A stretch of 64,000 bases of DNA from Homoserinibacter sp. GY 40078 (GCF_008017545.1 NZ_VRTZ01000001.1:1512295-1576294); one strand, 5' to 3'. Positions 40,587 to 49,769 are shown, numbered from the stretch's first letter. Made by a program: numbers and translations. The notes: generated from the sequence alone by a model not told the origin.

Positions 40587-42784
40587 TCCGTCACCGGCCG
40601 GCCGGCTCGGGGCATCCGTACGCGGTCGACTCCGAGCAGCGCTTCCCTGTCGACCCCGTCGCGGGTCGTCCGCTCGTCCTCGGTGTGCGGGCGGACGCCG
40701 CGGTCAGCGAGGTGAGGCTCGAGTGGCAGCGCGACGGTGTCGCCCAGCCTTCGCGTGAGCTGTCGCCGCAGCCGACGACCGTTCGCGGGCGCATCATCGA
40801 CGGCGGCCACCTCGCCTCCGCGCAGGCGCGGCTGGCGCGCGCCGCGGGGGGTTGGTCGACGGAGCTCGACGGGCTCGTCGCGGGGGAGCAGGTGCGGTAC
40901 CGGTTCGTCTCCGACAACGGCGGCACGCGCTGGTTCGAGACGGAGGTCGCCGGATGGCGTGAGGGCGCCCCGGGGCTCGTCGAGGCCGGCACGTCCCGCA
41001 TCGTGCCGGGGAGCGTCTCGCGTCTCGTGGTCGGCGAACGCACCCTCCGCATCCGCTTCGCACTGCCGCTCGCTCCGGGTGAGCGGGTCGTCGGGTTCGG
41101 GGAGCGCTACGACGCGCTCGACCAACGTGGCACGGAACTCGATTCCGTCGTGTTCGAGCAGTACAAGGATCAGGGCCGCGAGCGGCGCACCTACCTGCCG
41201 ATGCCGTTCGCGCACGTGATCGGCGGATCCGGGTGGGGATTCCACGTGCGCACTTCACGGCGGGTGTGGTTCGACGTGGGCGCCTCGACGCCTGAACTGC
41301 TCTGGGCCGAGGCGGAGACCGGAGCAGACGGCGCCCTCGAACTCGCCCTCTACGACGGCACCCCGCGCGAGGTGCTGCGCGCGTTCCTCGCCGAGGCGGG
41401 AAGCGCCGAGGAGCTGCCCGACTGGGGGTTCCGGCTGTGGGCCAGCGGCAACGAGTGGAACACGCAGGCGGAGGTGATGCGGCAGCTCGATCTGCATCGC
41501 GCGTACGAGATCCCGGTCGGTTCTCTCGTCATCGAAGCGTGGAGCGACGAGAGCACCTTCACCACATGGCGTGACGCGATCGCGCAGCCGGTCGACGGCG
41601 GGACCCCCCGACGCCTGGGCGACTTCGTCTTCCCCGCCGAGGGCGCGTGGCCCGATCCGAAGGGCATGGTCGACGAGCTGCACAGCCGCGGCATCCGCGT
41701 GCACCTGTGGCAGATCCCGCTCATCAAGATGCGGCCGCATCCGACCGGCCAGGCGGCCGAGGACGCCGCCGCCGCGATCCGCGACGGGGTGCTGATCCGC
41801 GAGGAGACACCGGATGGCGGCCTGCGTCCGTACCGCAACCGCGGCTGGTGGTTCCCGCTCGGGCTCATGCCCGACCTCACGGACGACCGCGCCGCTCGAT
41901 GGTGGACCGAGAAGCGCCGCTACCTCGTGGACGAGGTCGGCATCGACGGCTTCAAGACGGACGGCGGCGAGCATGCCTGGGGCCGCGACCTCGTGTATCT
42001 CGACGGGCGCCGAGGCGACGAGATGAACAACCTCTACCCGGTGCACTACGCGAAGGCGTACGGCGACCTGCTGCGCCGAAGCGGCAAGGCGCCGGTGACC
42101 TTCAGCCGGGCGGGCTTCACGGGCAGCCAAGCGCACGGCGCCTTCTGGGCGGGGGACGAGAACTCCACCTGGGAGGCGTTCCGGTGGTCGCTGCTGGCCG
42201 GCCTCAACGCCGCCGCGAGCGGCATCGTCTACTGGGGTTGGGATCTCGCCGGGTTCAGCGGCGACGTGCCCACCCCCGAGCTGTACCTGCGCTCGGCTGC
42301 CGCTGCTGCCTTCGTGCCGATCATGCAGTACCACTCCGAGTTCAACCATCACCGCACGCCGTCGCGCGACCGCACCCCGTGGAACATCCAGGAGCGCACC
42401 GGCGATGACCGGGTGATCCCCGTCTTCCGCGAGTTCGCGCGCCTGCGCGAGCGGCTCGTGCCCTACCTCGCCGAGGAGGCGCGGCGGGCGGTCGAGGCTG
42501 GGGAGCCGCTCATGCGCCCGGTGTTCTTCGACGCCCCAGACGCTCCGGAGGCGTTCGCGCATCCGTTCCAGTGGATGCTCGGCGACGAGCTCCTCGTCGC
42601 GCCGGTCGTCGAGGAGGGCGCTTCAGTGGTGACCGCATGGCTGCCGCCCGGCACCTGGGTCGACGCGTTCACGGGGGATCGCACCGAGGGCGGCGTCGTA
42701 CGTCGGGAGGTGCCGATCGACGAGATCGCGGTGTGGATCCGCGCGGATGCGGCCGGGAGGCTCGGGCCCCTGTTCCGCGCCTGA
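40583..42784 (+). CDS. GH31 alpha-glucosidase family protein
   Basis: A 733-residue GH31 retaining glycosidase. It has an N-terminal beta domain, then a (beta/alpha)8 barrel with nucleophile Asp460 in G-F-K-T-D-G-G-E and acid/base Asp525 in W-A-G-D-E-N-S-T-W. It contains W-G-W-D-L-A-G-F near 555. No signal peptide is present, so it acts in the cytoplasm, probably removing alpha-glucosyl residues from imported oligosaccharides. The GTG start overlaps the GH15 stop (GTGA), so three glycosidases are translationally chained. Substrate could also be alpha-xylosides, but the context favours isomaltooligosaccharides. Confidence 0.88.
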   Translation: MIRHRPAGSGHPYAVDSEQRFPVDPVAGRPLVLGVRADAAVSEVRLEWQRDGVAQPSRELSPQPTTVRGRIIDGGHLASAQARLARAAGGWSTELDGLVAGEQVRYRFVSDNGGTRWFETEVAGWREGAPGLVEAGTSRIVPGSVSRLVVGERTLRIRFALPLAPGERVVGFGERYDALDQRGTELDSVVFEQYKDQGRERRTYLPMPFAHVIGGSGWGFHVRTSRRVWFDVGASTPELLWAEAETGADGALELALYDGTPREVLRAFLAEAGSAEELPDWGFRLWASGNEWNTQAEVMRQLDLHRAYEIPVGSLVIEAWSDESTFTTWRDAIAQPVDGGTPRRLGDFVFPAEGAWPDPKGMVDELHSRGIRVHLWQIPLIKMRPHPTGQAAEDAAAAIRDGVLIREETPDGGLRPYRNRGWWFPLGLMPDLTDDRAARWWTEKRRYLVDEVGIDGFKTDGGEHAWGRDLVYLDGRRGDEMNNLYPVHYAKAYGDLLRRSGKAPVTFSRAGFTGSQAHGAFWAGDENSTWEAFRWSLLAGLNAAASGIVYWGWDLAGFSGDVPTPELYLRSAAAAAFVPIMQYHSEFNHHRTPSRDRTPWNIQERTGDDRVIPVFREFARLRERLVPYLAEEARRAVEAGEPLMRPVFFDAPDAPEAFAHPFQWMLGDELLVAPVVEEGASVVTAWLPPGTWVDAFTGDRTEGGVVRREVPIDEIAVWIRADAAGRLGPLFRA

Positions 42785-42790
42785 ACGGCA

Positions 42791-42809
42791 CGCCGCGCCT
42801 CGCGCGGTG
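42791..42809 (+). terminator. G/C-rich hairpin after the glycosidase operon
   Basis: CCGCGC-CTC-GCGCGG, extendable by two pairs, lies 7 nt after the GH31 stop. There is no T-tract; it is a probable terminator in a high-GC setting. Confidence 0.5.
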
Positions 42810-42836
42810 GCCCGCGAAACATGGCGAACTCGGCCC

Positions 42837-42842
42837 TAGGCT
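42837..42842 (+). promoter_or_regulatory. -10 element TAGGCT of the BenE-like gene
   Basis: TAGGCT ends 6 nt before the ATG at 42849, with no ribosome site, consistent with leaderless transcription. Confidence 0.45.
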
Positions 42843-42848
42843 CGGCGC

Positions 42849-44045
42849 ATGGCCGCATCCGACCTCGCCCAGCCGATCGGAGCCGGCATCGTCGGCGCGG
42901 TCACCGGATTCGCGAGCTCGTTCGCGCTCGTCGTCGCGGGGCTGCACGCCGTGGGTGCCTCGGATGCGGACGCCGCATCCGGTCTGCTCGCCCTCTGCGT
43001 GCTGCAGGGGATCGTCGCGATCGTGCTGGGACTGCGCTTCCGGATGCCGCTCAGCTTCGCGTGGTCGACGCCCGGCGCCGCCCTGCTCGTCGCGGCGGAG
43101 GCCACGACCGGCGACTACCGTGCGGCGATCGGTGCGTTCCTGCTGTGCGGCGTGCTCCTCGTCGCGACGGGGCTCTGGCCGGCGCTCGCCCGCGCGATGA
43201 CGCGCATCCCGCGCCCCATCGCGAGCGCGATGCTCGCGGGCATCCTGTTCCCGATCTGCCTCGCGCCGGTGCTCGCCTCGGTGCAGCTCCCGGCGCTCGC
43301 CCTTCCCGTGGTGCTCGTCTGGCTCCTGCTGGCCCGACTCGCCCCGCGCTGGGCGGTGCCCGGCGCGGTGGTCGCGACCATCGTGGCGGTCGCGGTGTCG
43401 GGGGAGGGCGCCGATCTGGCCGGTGCGGCGCTCTGGCCGACCCTCACGGTGACCTGGCCGACCTTCGATCCGCTCGTGCTCGTGAGCCTCGGACTGCCGC
43501 TCTACGTGGTGACGATGGCGGGGCAGAACGTGCCGGGCTTCGCGGTGCTCACGACCTTCGGGTACCCGCATCCGCCGGCCCGCGCGATCCTCACCTCCAC
43601 GGGTGCGGCGACCGTCGCCGGGGCCGTGTTCGGCGGATACGCCCTGAACCTCGCGGCGATCACGGCGGCGATGATGGCGGGGCCCGATGCCCATCCGGAT
43701 CGCGACCGCCGCTGGGTTGCGAGCGTGACCTCCGGCGTCGTCTACCTCGTGCTCGGGCTGGGGGCGGGGGCCGCGACGGCGCTCGTGTCGGTGACTCCGC
43801 CGATCCTCATCACGGCGGTGGCGGGTCTCGCGCTGCTCGGTGCTTTCGCGACCGCGGCGACGGGAGCGCTCGAGGACCCATCGACGAGGATCGTCGCCGT
43901 GGTGACGTTCCTCGTGGTCGCGTCCGGCGTGACCGTCGCCGGGATCGGTTCGCCCTTCTGGGGGCTGGTCGTGGGAGGGGTCGCGATGCTGTGGCTTTCT
44001 TGGCGACCACAGCGTCGCGACCCCGAACCGGTCTCGACGGACTAG
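42849..44045 (+). CDS. BenE-like membrane permease
   Basis: A 398-residue integral membrane protein of the benzoate/H+ symporter (BenE) family, with about eleven or twelve helices. Landmarks are F-A-W-S-T-P-G-A-A near residue 60, the L-P-L-Y-V-V-T-M-A-G-Q-N-V-P-G-F near 218 and G-G-Y-A-L-N-L-A-A-I-T-A-A near 260. The transported compound is uncertain, since no aromatic catabolic genes are nearby. Its stop shares CTAG with the stop of the convergent membrane-protein gene. Confidence 0.85.
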   Translation: MAASDLAQPIGAGIVGAVTGFASSFALVVAGLHAVGASDADAASGLLALCVLQGIVAIVLGLRFRMPLSFAWSTPGAALLVAAEATTGDYRAAIGAFLLCGVLLVATGLWPALARAMTRIPRPIASAMLAGILFPICLAPVLASVQLPALALPVVLVWLLLARLAPRWAVPGAVVATIVAVAVSGEGADLAGAALWPTLTVTWPTFDPLVLVSLGLPLYVVTMAGQNVPGFAVLTTFGYPHPPARAILTSTGAATVAGAVFGGYALNLAAITAAMMAGPDAHPDRDRRWVASVTSGVVYLVLGLGAGAATALVSVTPPILITAVAGLALLGAFATAATGALEDPSTRIVAVVTFLVVASGVTVAGIGSPFWGLVVGGVAMLWLSWRPQRRDPEPVSTD

Positions 44046-44545
44046 CCAGTGAAGGTCGCGACAGGACCGGTCTCCGTCGCAGCGGCGACGGTCTTCGGCG
44101 ACGGCGCAAGCCCCCGCAGGGCCGCCCCGAAGAAGATGGACAGCACCCCGATGCCGGCAGCCAGAGCCGCGACACCGAACGACACGACCGAGGTGAAGAG
44201 CGACGCCCGAAGGAACGACGCGTTCATGACGGTCGCACGCATCGGGTCGTCGCGGTCGAGCTCGGCGTAGGTTTTGCCCTCGCTCATCTCGAGCGTGTGG
44301 GTCTGGATGATGTCCGCCTGGATGTAGGCGGTGATCGGGCCCTGAACGGTCGCGCCCTGGAAGGCGATGGCGTCCTCGGGGATCGTGATGTTCTCGGCAC
44401 GCAGCTGGGTGGACACGGCGATCCAGACCGTGCCCGCGGCGGCGATGAGCAGCGCGCCGCCGACGATCCCGGCGAGTCCGGCCAGCCGGACGAGCCCGGT
44501 GTGGCGCGTGCTGATGGTGGTGCTGGTCGGTGCGGTGGTGGACAT
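44042..44545 (-). CDS. Uncharacterised membrane protein with a DevR-like box
   Basis: A 167-residue protein with two hydrophobic segments (about residues 19-41 and 112-140) and a roughly 70-residue loop between them (T-I-P-E-D-A-I-A-F-Q-G onward) that is probably extracytoplasmic. Close relatives in Actinobacteria are, as I recall, often mis-annotated 'aromatic ring-opening dioxygenase LigA', though no dioxygenase motif is present. ATG at 44545 follows GAAAGGGG. A candidate DevR box lies 71 bp upstream with TACCGT as -10, so it may be induced by hypoxia or redox stress. The function is unknown. Confidence 0.7.
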   Translation of the reverse strand: MSTTAPTSTTISTRHTGLVRLAGLAGIVGGALLIAAAGTVWIAVSTQLRAENITIPEDAIAFQGATVQGPITAYIQADIIQTHTLEMSEGKTYAELDRDDPMRATVMNASFLRASLFTSVVSFGVAALAAGIGVLSIFFGAALRGLAPSPKTVAAATETGPVATFTG

Positions 44546-44615
44546 CTGAGTCCCCTTTCTCCCATCGGTGTGGGGTGATGTCTCCGACGGTATTCCGGTG
44601 TCTCGGCGCCCCATA

Positions 44616-44629
44616 GGGACCAAAGTCGC
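44616..44629. promoter_or_regulatory. Candidate DevR/DosR box at 44.6 kb
   Basis: GGGACCAAAGTCGC fits GGGACTWWAGTCCC at 12 of 14 positions. On the minus strand a -10-like TACCGT lies 22 bp downstream, placing the box just upstream of -35 for the membrane-protein gene. The MFS gene is on the other side. Confidence 0.55.
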
Positions 44630-44705
44630 GCGCGATCCGCGATGTCGTCGACGGCGGATACGCTGATTTCCGGGCTCCCGCCGCGGCGCCCGGAGGGGAG
44701 CCGGG

Positions 44706-45974
44706 ATGACGGAGGCGGAGGCCACGATGCGACCGTCGCGCCTCGCTCGTGCCCGGGCCGCGCTCTCTGATCCGGTGCTGCGCTCCCTCACGATCTCGAC
44801 GCTCGTGGGCACGATCGGTCGGGGCATCACCGTCACGCTCGTCGTGCTCTACCTCTCGTTCGTCGGGGGCTTCCCTGCCGAGCAGGTGGCGGTGGTCTTC
44901 ACGGTCGGTGCGGCCGTGGGGATCGGTGCGAGCTACTTCGGCGGGCACCTCGCCGACATCGTCTCGGCGCGGTGGCTCGCGGTGGCCTCGGTATTCGTCG
45001 CCGGGCTGGCGCTCGCGAGCTACGCGCTCGTGACCGAGCTGTGGGCGGCGATCCTGATCGAGTCGATCATCGCGATCGCGCTCGGTGCGAACACGTCCAT
45101 CCGCTCGGCGATCATCGCGCGCGCCTTCACGGGGCAATCGCGCGTCACGAGCCGTGCGGTGCTGCGCACCGTCACCAACGTGGGCATCGCGCTCGGCAGC
45201 GGGGTGGGCGCCATCGCCCTCGCCATCGGCACCCCCGAGGCGTACCGGGCGATCCTCGTGGTGGGCGGCCTCGCCTACGCCGGATCCGCGGTTCTGCTCG
45301 TGGGGCTCCCGGCGCGCGTGGATGCGCCGGCTCGTCTTCCCGACGAACCCCGGGTTGTCCGGGGCCGCTCGCCGTGGCGGGATCCGCGCTATCTCGCGTT
45401 CTCAGCCCTGGCAGCGGTGTTCGCGATCCAGTTCGGCGTCATGAACGTCGGGCTGCCGCTGTGGATCGCGCACCACACGGTGGCGCCCGAATTCGTGTTC
45501 TCGATCATGCTCGTCGCCAACACGGTGCTCGTCATCCTGTTGCAGGTGCCGCTCTCGCGCGGCACGAACGATCTGCGCCGCGCGGGCGGGGTGACCGCCG
45601 TCGCGGGAGTGCTGATGGCGGCGGCGTGCCTGTTCTACGGCAGCGCCGCGATCCCGGTCCTCGTCGCTGCGGTCGTGCTGCTGCTCGTCGGCACGGTGCT
45701 GCACGCGCTCGCCGAGGTGCTCTCGCAGGCAGGCGCGTGGGGACTGAGCTTTGAGCTGGCCGACCCCGATCGCCCCGGGGCCTACCAGGGCGTTTATTCG
45801 ATGGCCTTCGCCGTCGGCTCGATGGTCGCGCCGCTCGTCATCGCCGCGACGGCGCTCGAGCACCAGTTCCTGGGGTGGATTGCGCTCGCCGCGATGTTCC
45901 TGCTGGCGGCCGCCGGGGTCACCGCGATCGCCTTCCGGGCGGCGCGCACAGCACCTGCCGTGCGGGCCGAGTAG
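44706..45974 (+). CDS. MFS transporter
   Basis: A 422-residue major facilitator with about twelve helices. It has V-G-T-I-G-R-G-I near residue 34 and the loop 2-3 region G-G-H-L-A-D-I-V-S-A-R-W-L near residue 80. GGAGGGGAG precedes the ATG. The fold is of the exporter (DHA) type, and the substrate is unknown. It ends 11 bp from the convergent siderophore-interacting protein gene. Confidence 0.87.
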   Translation: MTEAEATMRPSRLARARAALSDPVLRSLTISTLVGTIGRGITVTLVVLYLSFVGGFPAEQVAVVFTVGAAVGIGASYFGGHLADIVSARWLAVASVFVAGLALASYALVTELWAAILIESIIAIALGANTSIRSAIIARAFTGQSRVTSRAVLRTVTNVGIALGSGVGAIALAIGTPEAYRAILVVGGLAYAGSAVLLVGLPARVDAPARLPDEPRVVRGRSPWRDPRYLAFSALAAVFAIQFGVMNVGLPLWIAHHTVAPEFVFSIMLVANTVLVILLQVPLSRGTNDLRRAGGVTAVAGVLMAAACLFYGSAAIPVLVAAVVLLLVGTVLHALAEVLSQAGAWGLSFELADPDRPGAYQGVYSMAFAVGSMVAPLVIAATALEHQFLGWIALAAMFLLAAAGVTAIAFRAARTAPAVRAE

Positions 45975-45984
45975 CCCGCTCGCG

Positions 45985-46911
45985 TCAGGAGTTCTCGGCG
46001 CGCCCCTGGCGCCAGTAGCCCATGAACGCCACCGCGCGTCGGTCGACACCGAGCTCCTTCACGAGGTGGCGACGGATCGCGGTGATCGCGCCCGCCTCAC
46101 CCGCGAGCCACGCGTAGAGGGGTGCGCTCTTGAGGGCGGCCCCGCCGCGCGCGTTCCTCGGCACCTCCCACAGCAGGTCGCGGTCCACGTCGACCTCTTC
46201 CGGCTCGGCGCCAGGGGCTGCCTCCACGAGCTCCGTCGCGATGCGGCACACGCCCTCCACGAGGGCCTCGCCACGTGGGCGTCCGTCGCGCGGCAGCACT
46301 CGCACCTCGAACCCCGGATGCGCGGGCAGGTAGTCGGCATCCGCGGCATCCGGCAGTTCGAGCACCGCGGTGCCGCGTGCCGTCGGCGGAAGCTGCTCGA
46401 TGATCCGCGCGATCGCCGGGGCGGCGGTCTCGTCGCCCGCGAGCAGGTGGTGACTGCATTCGGCGGGGGGAACGAAGTCGATGCCGCCGTGCGGCCCCGG
46501 GTGCTCCGCGTGCGGGCCGAGCACGAGCAGCTCGTCGCCGACCGATGCCGATACCGCCCACCGAGCAGCCGGTCCGTCGGGCCCGTGCAGCGCGAAGTCG
46601 ACGATGAGCGAATCGCCCGCGAAGCCCCGGATCGTGTAGGTGCGGAACGGAGGCCGTTCGGCTTCCGGCATCGCGCGCCAGGCCGCGTACCACTCGAGGT
46701 GGTGCGTCGGCATCGCGTCGATGCCCTGCGGGCTGGGCGGCACCACCTTGATCCGCTGATCGAAGCCCGGGTCGGCGAGAAGAGGCTCGCCGTCGAGGCG
46801 GCGCAGCACGAACCGGCGGAAGGTCGGGGTGAGGTCCTCGATGCGTTCCACCGCCATCCGGGTGAAGATCCACGGCTCGGTCGAGGGGCGGGTGAGGGCT
46901 TCAGCGGACAT
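45985..46911 (-). CDS. Siderophore-interacting protein (FAD ferric reductase)
   Basis: A cytoplasmic flavin-dependent reductase that releases iron from imported ferric siderophores (SIP/ViuB family). The 308-residue protein has an N-terminal FAD-binding domain with F-R-T-Y-T-I-R near residue 88 and a C-terminal NAD(P)H-binding domain ending Y-A-W-L-A-G-E-A-G-A-I and G-Y-W-R-Q-G near the terminus. It overlaps the end of the upstream ATPase gene by 11 nt, so it is the last gene of the iron operon. Confidence 0.92.
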   Translation of the reverse strand: MSAEALTRPSTEPWIFTRMAVERIEDLTPTFRRFVLRRLDGEPLLADPGFDQRIKVVPPSPQGIDAMPTHHLEWYAAWRAMPEAERPPFRTYTIRGFAGDSLIVDFALHGPDGPAARWAVSASVGDELLVLGPHAEHPGPHGGIDFVPPAECSHHLLAGDETAAPAIARIIEQLPPTARGTAVLELPDAADADYLPAHPGFEVRVLPRDGRPRGEALVEGVCRIATELVEAAPGAEPEEVDVDRDLLWEVPRNARGGAALKSAPLYAWLAGEAGAITAIRRHLVKELGVDRRAVAFMGYWRQGRAENS

Positions 46912-47701
46912 GGTGCCTTCCGATGGGGACGATCAGGGGGGAGCCGGAGACGGGATCCGGGATCACGCGCGTGCGCATCCCGAAGACCTCCTCCACGAAC
47001 GAGTCGGTCACGACCTCAGCGGGCGTGCCGCACGCGGCGAGCGTGCCGTCGCGCATCGCGACGATCGTGTCGGCGTAGCGTGCCGCGAGGTTGAGGTCGT
47101 GTAGCACCATCACGATCGTGGTGCCGCGGTCGCGGTTGAGGTCGGCCAGCAGGTCGAGCACCTCGATCTGGTGGGCGACATCGAGGAACGTGGTCGGCTC
47201 GTCGAGCAGCAGGATGTCGGTCTCCTGCGCGAGAGCCATCGCGATCCACACCCGCTGGCGTTGGCCGCCTGAGAGCTCGTCGACGCTGCGATCCGCGAGA
47301 TCCGAGATGCCGGTCGCCTCGAGGGCCGCCGCCACGGCTTCGTCATCTCGGGTGCTCCATCGCGAGAGCATGCGCTGATGTGGGTGGCGACCGCGCCCCA
47401 CGAGGTCGGCCACGACGATGCCCTCCGGGGCGATCGGGCTCTGCGGCAGCAGGCCGAGGATCCGCGCCACCTCCTTGGTGGGACGCGACCCGATCGCGGC
47501 GCCGTCGAGCACGATGCGTCCGCGGCGCGGGGCGAGCAGGCGCGCGAGGGCCCGCAGCAGCGTGGACTTGCCGCATCCGTTGGCGCCGACGATCGCGGTG
47601 ATGCGGCCCGTCTCGATCGTCAGGTCGAGGTCGCGGACGACCACGCGGTCGCCGTACGCGAGGGTGACGGACTCGGCCCGCAGGCGCTCGGCGGATGTCA
47701 T
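46901..47701 (-). CDS. Iron-siderophore ABC transporter ATPase
   Basis: A 266-residue FecE/FepC-type ATPase. It has Walker A G-A-N-G-C-G-K-S-T near residue 38, the signature L-S-G-G-Q-R-Q-R, Walker B I-L-L-L-D-E-P-T and the H-loop V-L-H-D-L-N-L-A. A much longer open frame reads through upstream, but ATG at 47701 gives the normal N-terminus and overlaps the permease stop by 4 nt. Confidence 0.94.
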   Translation of the reverse strand: MTSAERLRAESVTLAYGDRVVVRDLDLTIETGRITAIVGANGCGKSTLLRALARLLAPRRGRIVLDGAAIGSRPTKEVARILGLLPQSPIAPEGIVVADLVGRGRHPHQRMLSRWSTRDDEAVAAALEATGISDLADRSVDELSGGQRQRVWIAMALAQETDILLLDEPTTFLDVAHQIEVLDLLADLNRDRGTTIVMVLHDLNLAARYADTIVAMRDGTLAACGTPAEVVTDSFVEEVFGMRTRVIPDPVSGSPLIVPIGRHHVR

Positions 47702-48726
47702 AGCGTGCCTCCTCGGCGGTTCATGCGTGCCAGCAGCAGCACGAGGTAGGGCGCGCCGAGCGCCCCGGTGACGACGCCCACCGGGTAGCGGCCGGCGAAC
47801 GCGAACTGGCCGATCAGGTCGGCGGTGAGCACGAGCAGGGCGCCGACGAGGGCTGCGGGAACGAGCGGCGAGGCGCCGGGGCCGACGAGTCGCGCGGCGA
47901 TGGGACCGGCCATGAACGCGACGAAGGCGATCGGTCCGGATGCTGCGGTCGCGAACGCGAGCAGTGCCACCGCGCCGAGCACGAGGACGAGGCGGGTCAC
48001 GCCCACGCGCACCCCCAGCGCGGCGGCGGCGTCGTCGCCCAAGCGCAACACCCCGAGGCCGCCCCCGAGAACGACGAGCAGCGGGGCCAGCAGGGCGAAC
48101 GCGATCGCGAGCGGCAGGAGCGCCTCCCAGCTCGCCCCGCCGAGGCTCCCGGTGATCCACTGCATGGCCGTCTGCAGATCCCACTCGGCGGCCCGCGAGA
48201 GCACCCACGAGACGATGCTCTGCAGCACGGCCGCAACGCCGATGCCGATGAGCACGAGGCGCGCTCCCGAGAACCCGCGGCGGTACGCCAGCAGGTAGAT
48301 CGTGAGGGCGGTGGCGAGCGCTCCCGCCAGGGCGAGGAACGACACGGCGGTCTCGGATGCGGAGAGCACGACGATCCCGACGACCGCAGCCGCGCTCGCG
48401 CCCCACGTGATCCCGATGATGTCGGGCGAGGCGAGCGGGTTGCGCAGCATGGTCTGGAACGTGGAGCCGGCGATGCCGAACGATGCGCCCGCGATGACCG
48501 CGACGAGCGCTCGGGGGAGTCGCAGCTCACCCACGGTGAACGACGCGCCGGGAACGGTCTGCCCCAACAGCACGCGCAGCACCTCGTCGGGTGTGTAGAA
48601 GGTGTGGCCGATCATGAGCGCGGTGGCGAATGCGCCCGCGAGCAGGATGGCGAGAACGGTGATCCGCCACGCACGGATGCGGGCGCGGCGGCGCCGGCCG
48701 CGGGTCACGGTGGCGACGGCGGTCAC
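47698..48726 (-). CDS. Iron-siderophore ABC transporter permease (FecD-like)
   Basis: A 342-residue FecCD-family permease with about ten helices. It carries R-L-P-R-A-L-V-A-V-I-A-G-A near residue 70, the N-P-L-A-S-P-D-I-I-G motif and W-I-T-G-S-L-G-G. The GTG start at 48726 overlaps the upstream permease stop (GTGA). It forms a heterodimer with the other permease for ferric-siderophore import. Confidence 0.93.
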   Translation of the reverse strand: MTAVATVTRGRRRRARIRAWRITVLAILLAGAFATALMIGHTFYTPDEVLRVLLGQTVPGASFTVGELRLPRALVAVIAGASFGIAGSTFQTMLRNPLASPDIIGITWGASAAAVVGIVVLSASETAVSFLALAGALATALTIYLLAYRRGFSGARLVLIGIGVAAVLQSIVSWVLSRAAEWDLQTAMQWITGSLGGASWEALLPLAIAFALLAPLLVVLGGGLGVLRLGDDAAAALGVRVGVTRLVLVLGAVALLAFATAASGPIAFVAFMAGPIAARLVGPGASPLVPAALVGALLVLTADLIGQFAFAGRYPVGVVTGALGAPYLVLLLARMNRRGGTL

Positions 48727-49769
48727 AGCTCGCGCACCTTCCGTCGTCGCACGATCCAGATGAAGAACGGGGCTCCGACGAGCGCCGTGACGATACCGAC
48801 CTCGACCTCTGCGGGGCGGGCGATCACGCGTCCCACGATGTCGGCGCCGGTGAGGAGTGCGGCTCCGGTGACGGCGCTGAAGGGCAGCAGCCAGCGGTGG
48901 TCGGTGCCGACCAGCAGGCGGCACACGTGGGGCACGACGAGCCCGACGAATCCGATGGGGCCCGCGATCGCTGTCGCTGCACCGCAGAGGATCAGGGCCC
49001 CCGCGGCGGAGACCATGCGCGTCCGGCCGACGTGCGCGCCGAGCCCCGTGGCGACATCGTCGCCGAGAGCAAGCGAGTTCATGCCGCGCGCCGACATCCC
49101 GCAGATGAGCGCACCGACGGCCAGGAACGGCGCGATGAGTGCGATGCGGTCCCACGTGGCGCCGCCCACTCCGCCGATCTGCCAGAAGCGGAAGGTGGTC
49201 ATGACATCGACACGGGGGAGCAGCACGGCGCTCACGAGCGAGCCGAGCGCCGCGGTCGTGGCCGCGCCGGCGAGGGCCAGCTTGAGCGGAGTCGCTCCGC
49301 CGCGCCCCAGGGACCCGATCGCGTAGACGAAGACGCCCGCGGCGGATGCCCCGCCGATCGCGACGAAGACCGTCGCCACCGGGTCGACGAGGCCGGCGAA
49401 CGCGATGCCCGAGACGACGGCGAGCGAGGCGCCCGTCGAGATGCCGAGGATGCCCGGATCGGCGAGGGGATTGCGGGTGACGGCCTGCAGCGTGGCCCCG
49501 GCGAGGGCGAGTGATGCGCCGATGAGCACCGCGAGCACGGTGCGTGGGATGCGGGCGACGACCGCGGCCTCGCCGACCGTCTCGGTGCTGCCGCCGAGCG
49601 CGGCGAACAGCTCGGCGACGCTGATCTCACGTGTTCCGAAGGCGACCGATGCGATCACGAGCAGCGCGAGCACGCCCAGCGCCGCCGCCATCCACGCGAG
49701 CCGGACCGCCGCCGGACGCCGCGTTCTCGCGGTGCCCGGCGGCGTGGCCGTCGATGCGGTGGGACTCAC
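48723..49769 (-). CDS. Iron-siderophore ABC transporter permease (FecC-like)
   Basis: A 348-residue FecCD-family permease with about ten helices. It has R-I-P-R-T-V-L-A-V-L-I-G-A-S near residue 75, N-P-L-A-D-P-G-I-L-G near 105, and the coupling loop F-V-G-L-V-V-P-H-V-C-R near 275. The GTG at 49769 overlaps the binding-protein stop by 4 nt. Confidence 0.93.
   Translation of the reverse strand: MSPTASTATPPGTARTRRPAAVRLAWMAAALGVLALLVIASVAFGTREISVAELFAALGGSTETVGEAAVVARIPRTVLAVLIGASLALAGATLQAVTRNPLADPGILGISTGASLAVVSGIAFAGLVDPVATVFVAIGGASAAGVFVYAIGSLGRGGATPLKLALAGAATTAALGSLVSAVLLPRVDVMTTFRFWQIGGVGGATWDRIALIAPFLAVGALICGMSARGMNSLALGDDVATGLGAHVGRTRMVSAAGALILCGAATAIAGPIGFVGLVVPHVCRLLVGTDHRWLLPFSAVTGAALLTGADIVGRVIARPAEVEVGIVTALVGAPFFIWIVRRRKVREL

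Noticed and set aside
42669-45137. An 822-codon minus-strand frame
   Set aside because: It crosses several real genes on both strands and is a composition artefact. Only its region 44042-44545 overlaps a real minus-strand gene, in another reading frame.
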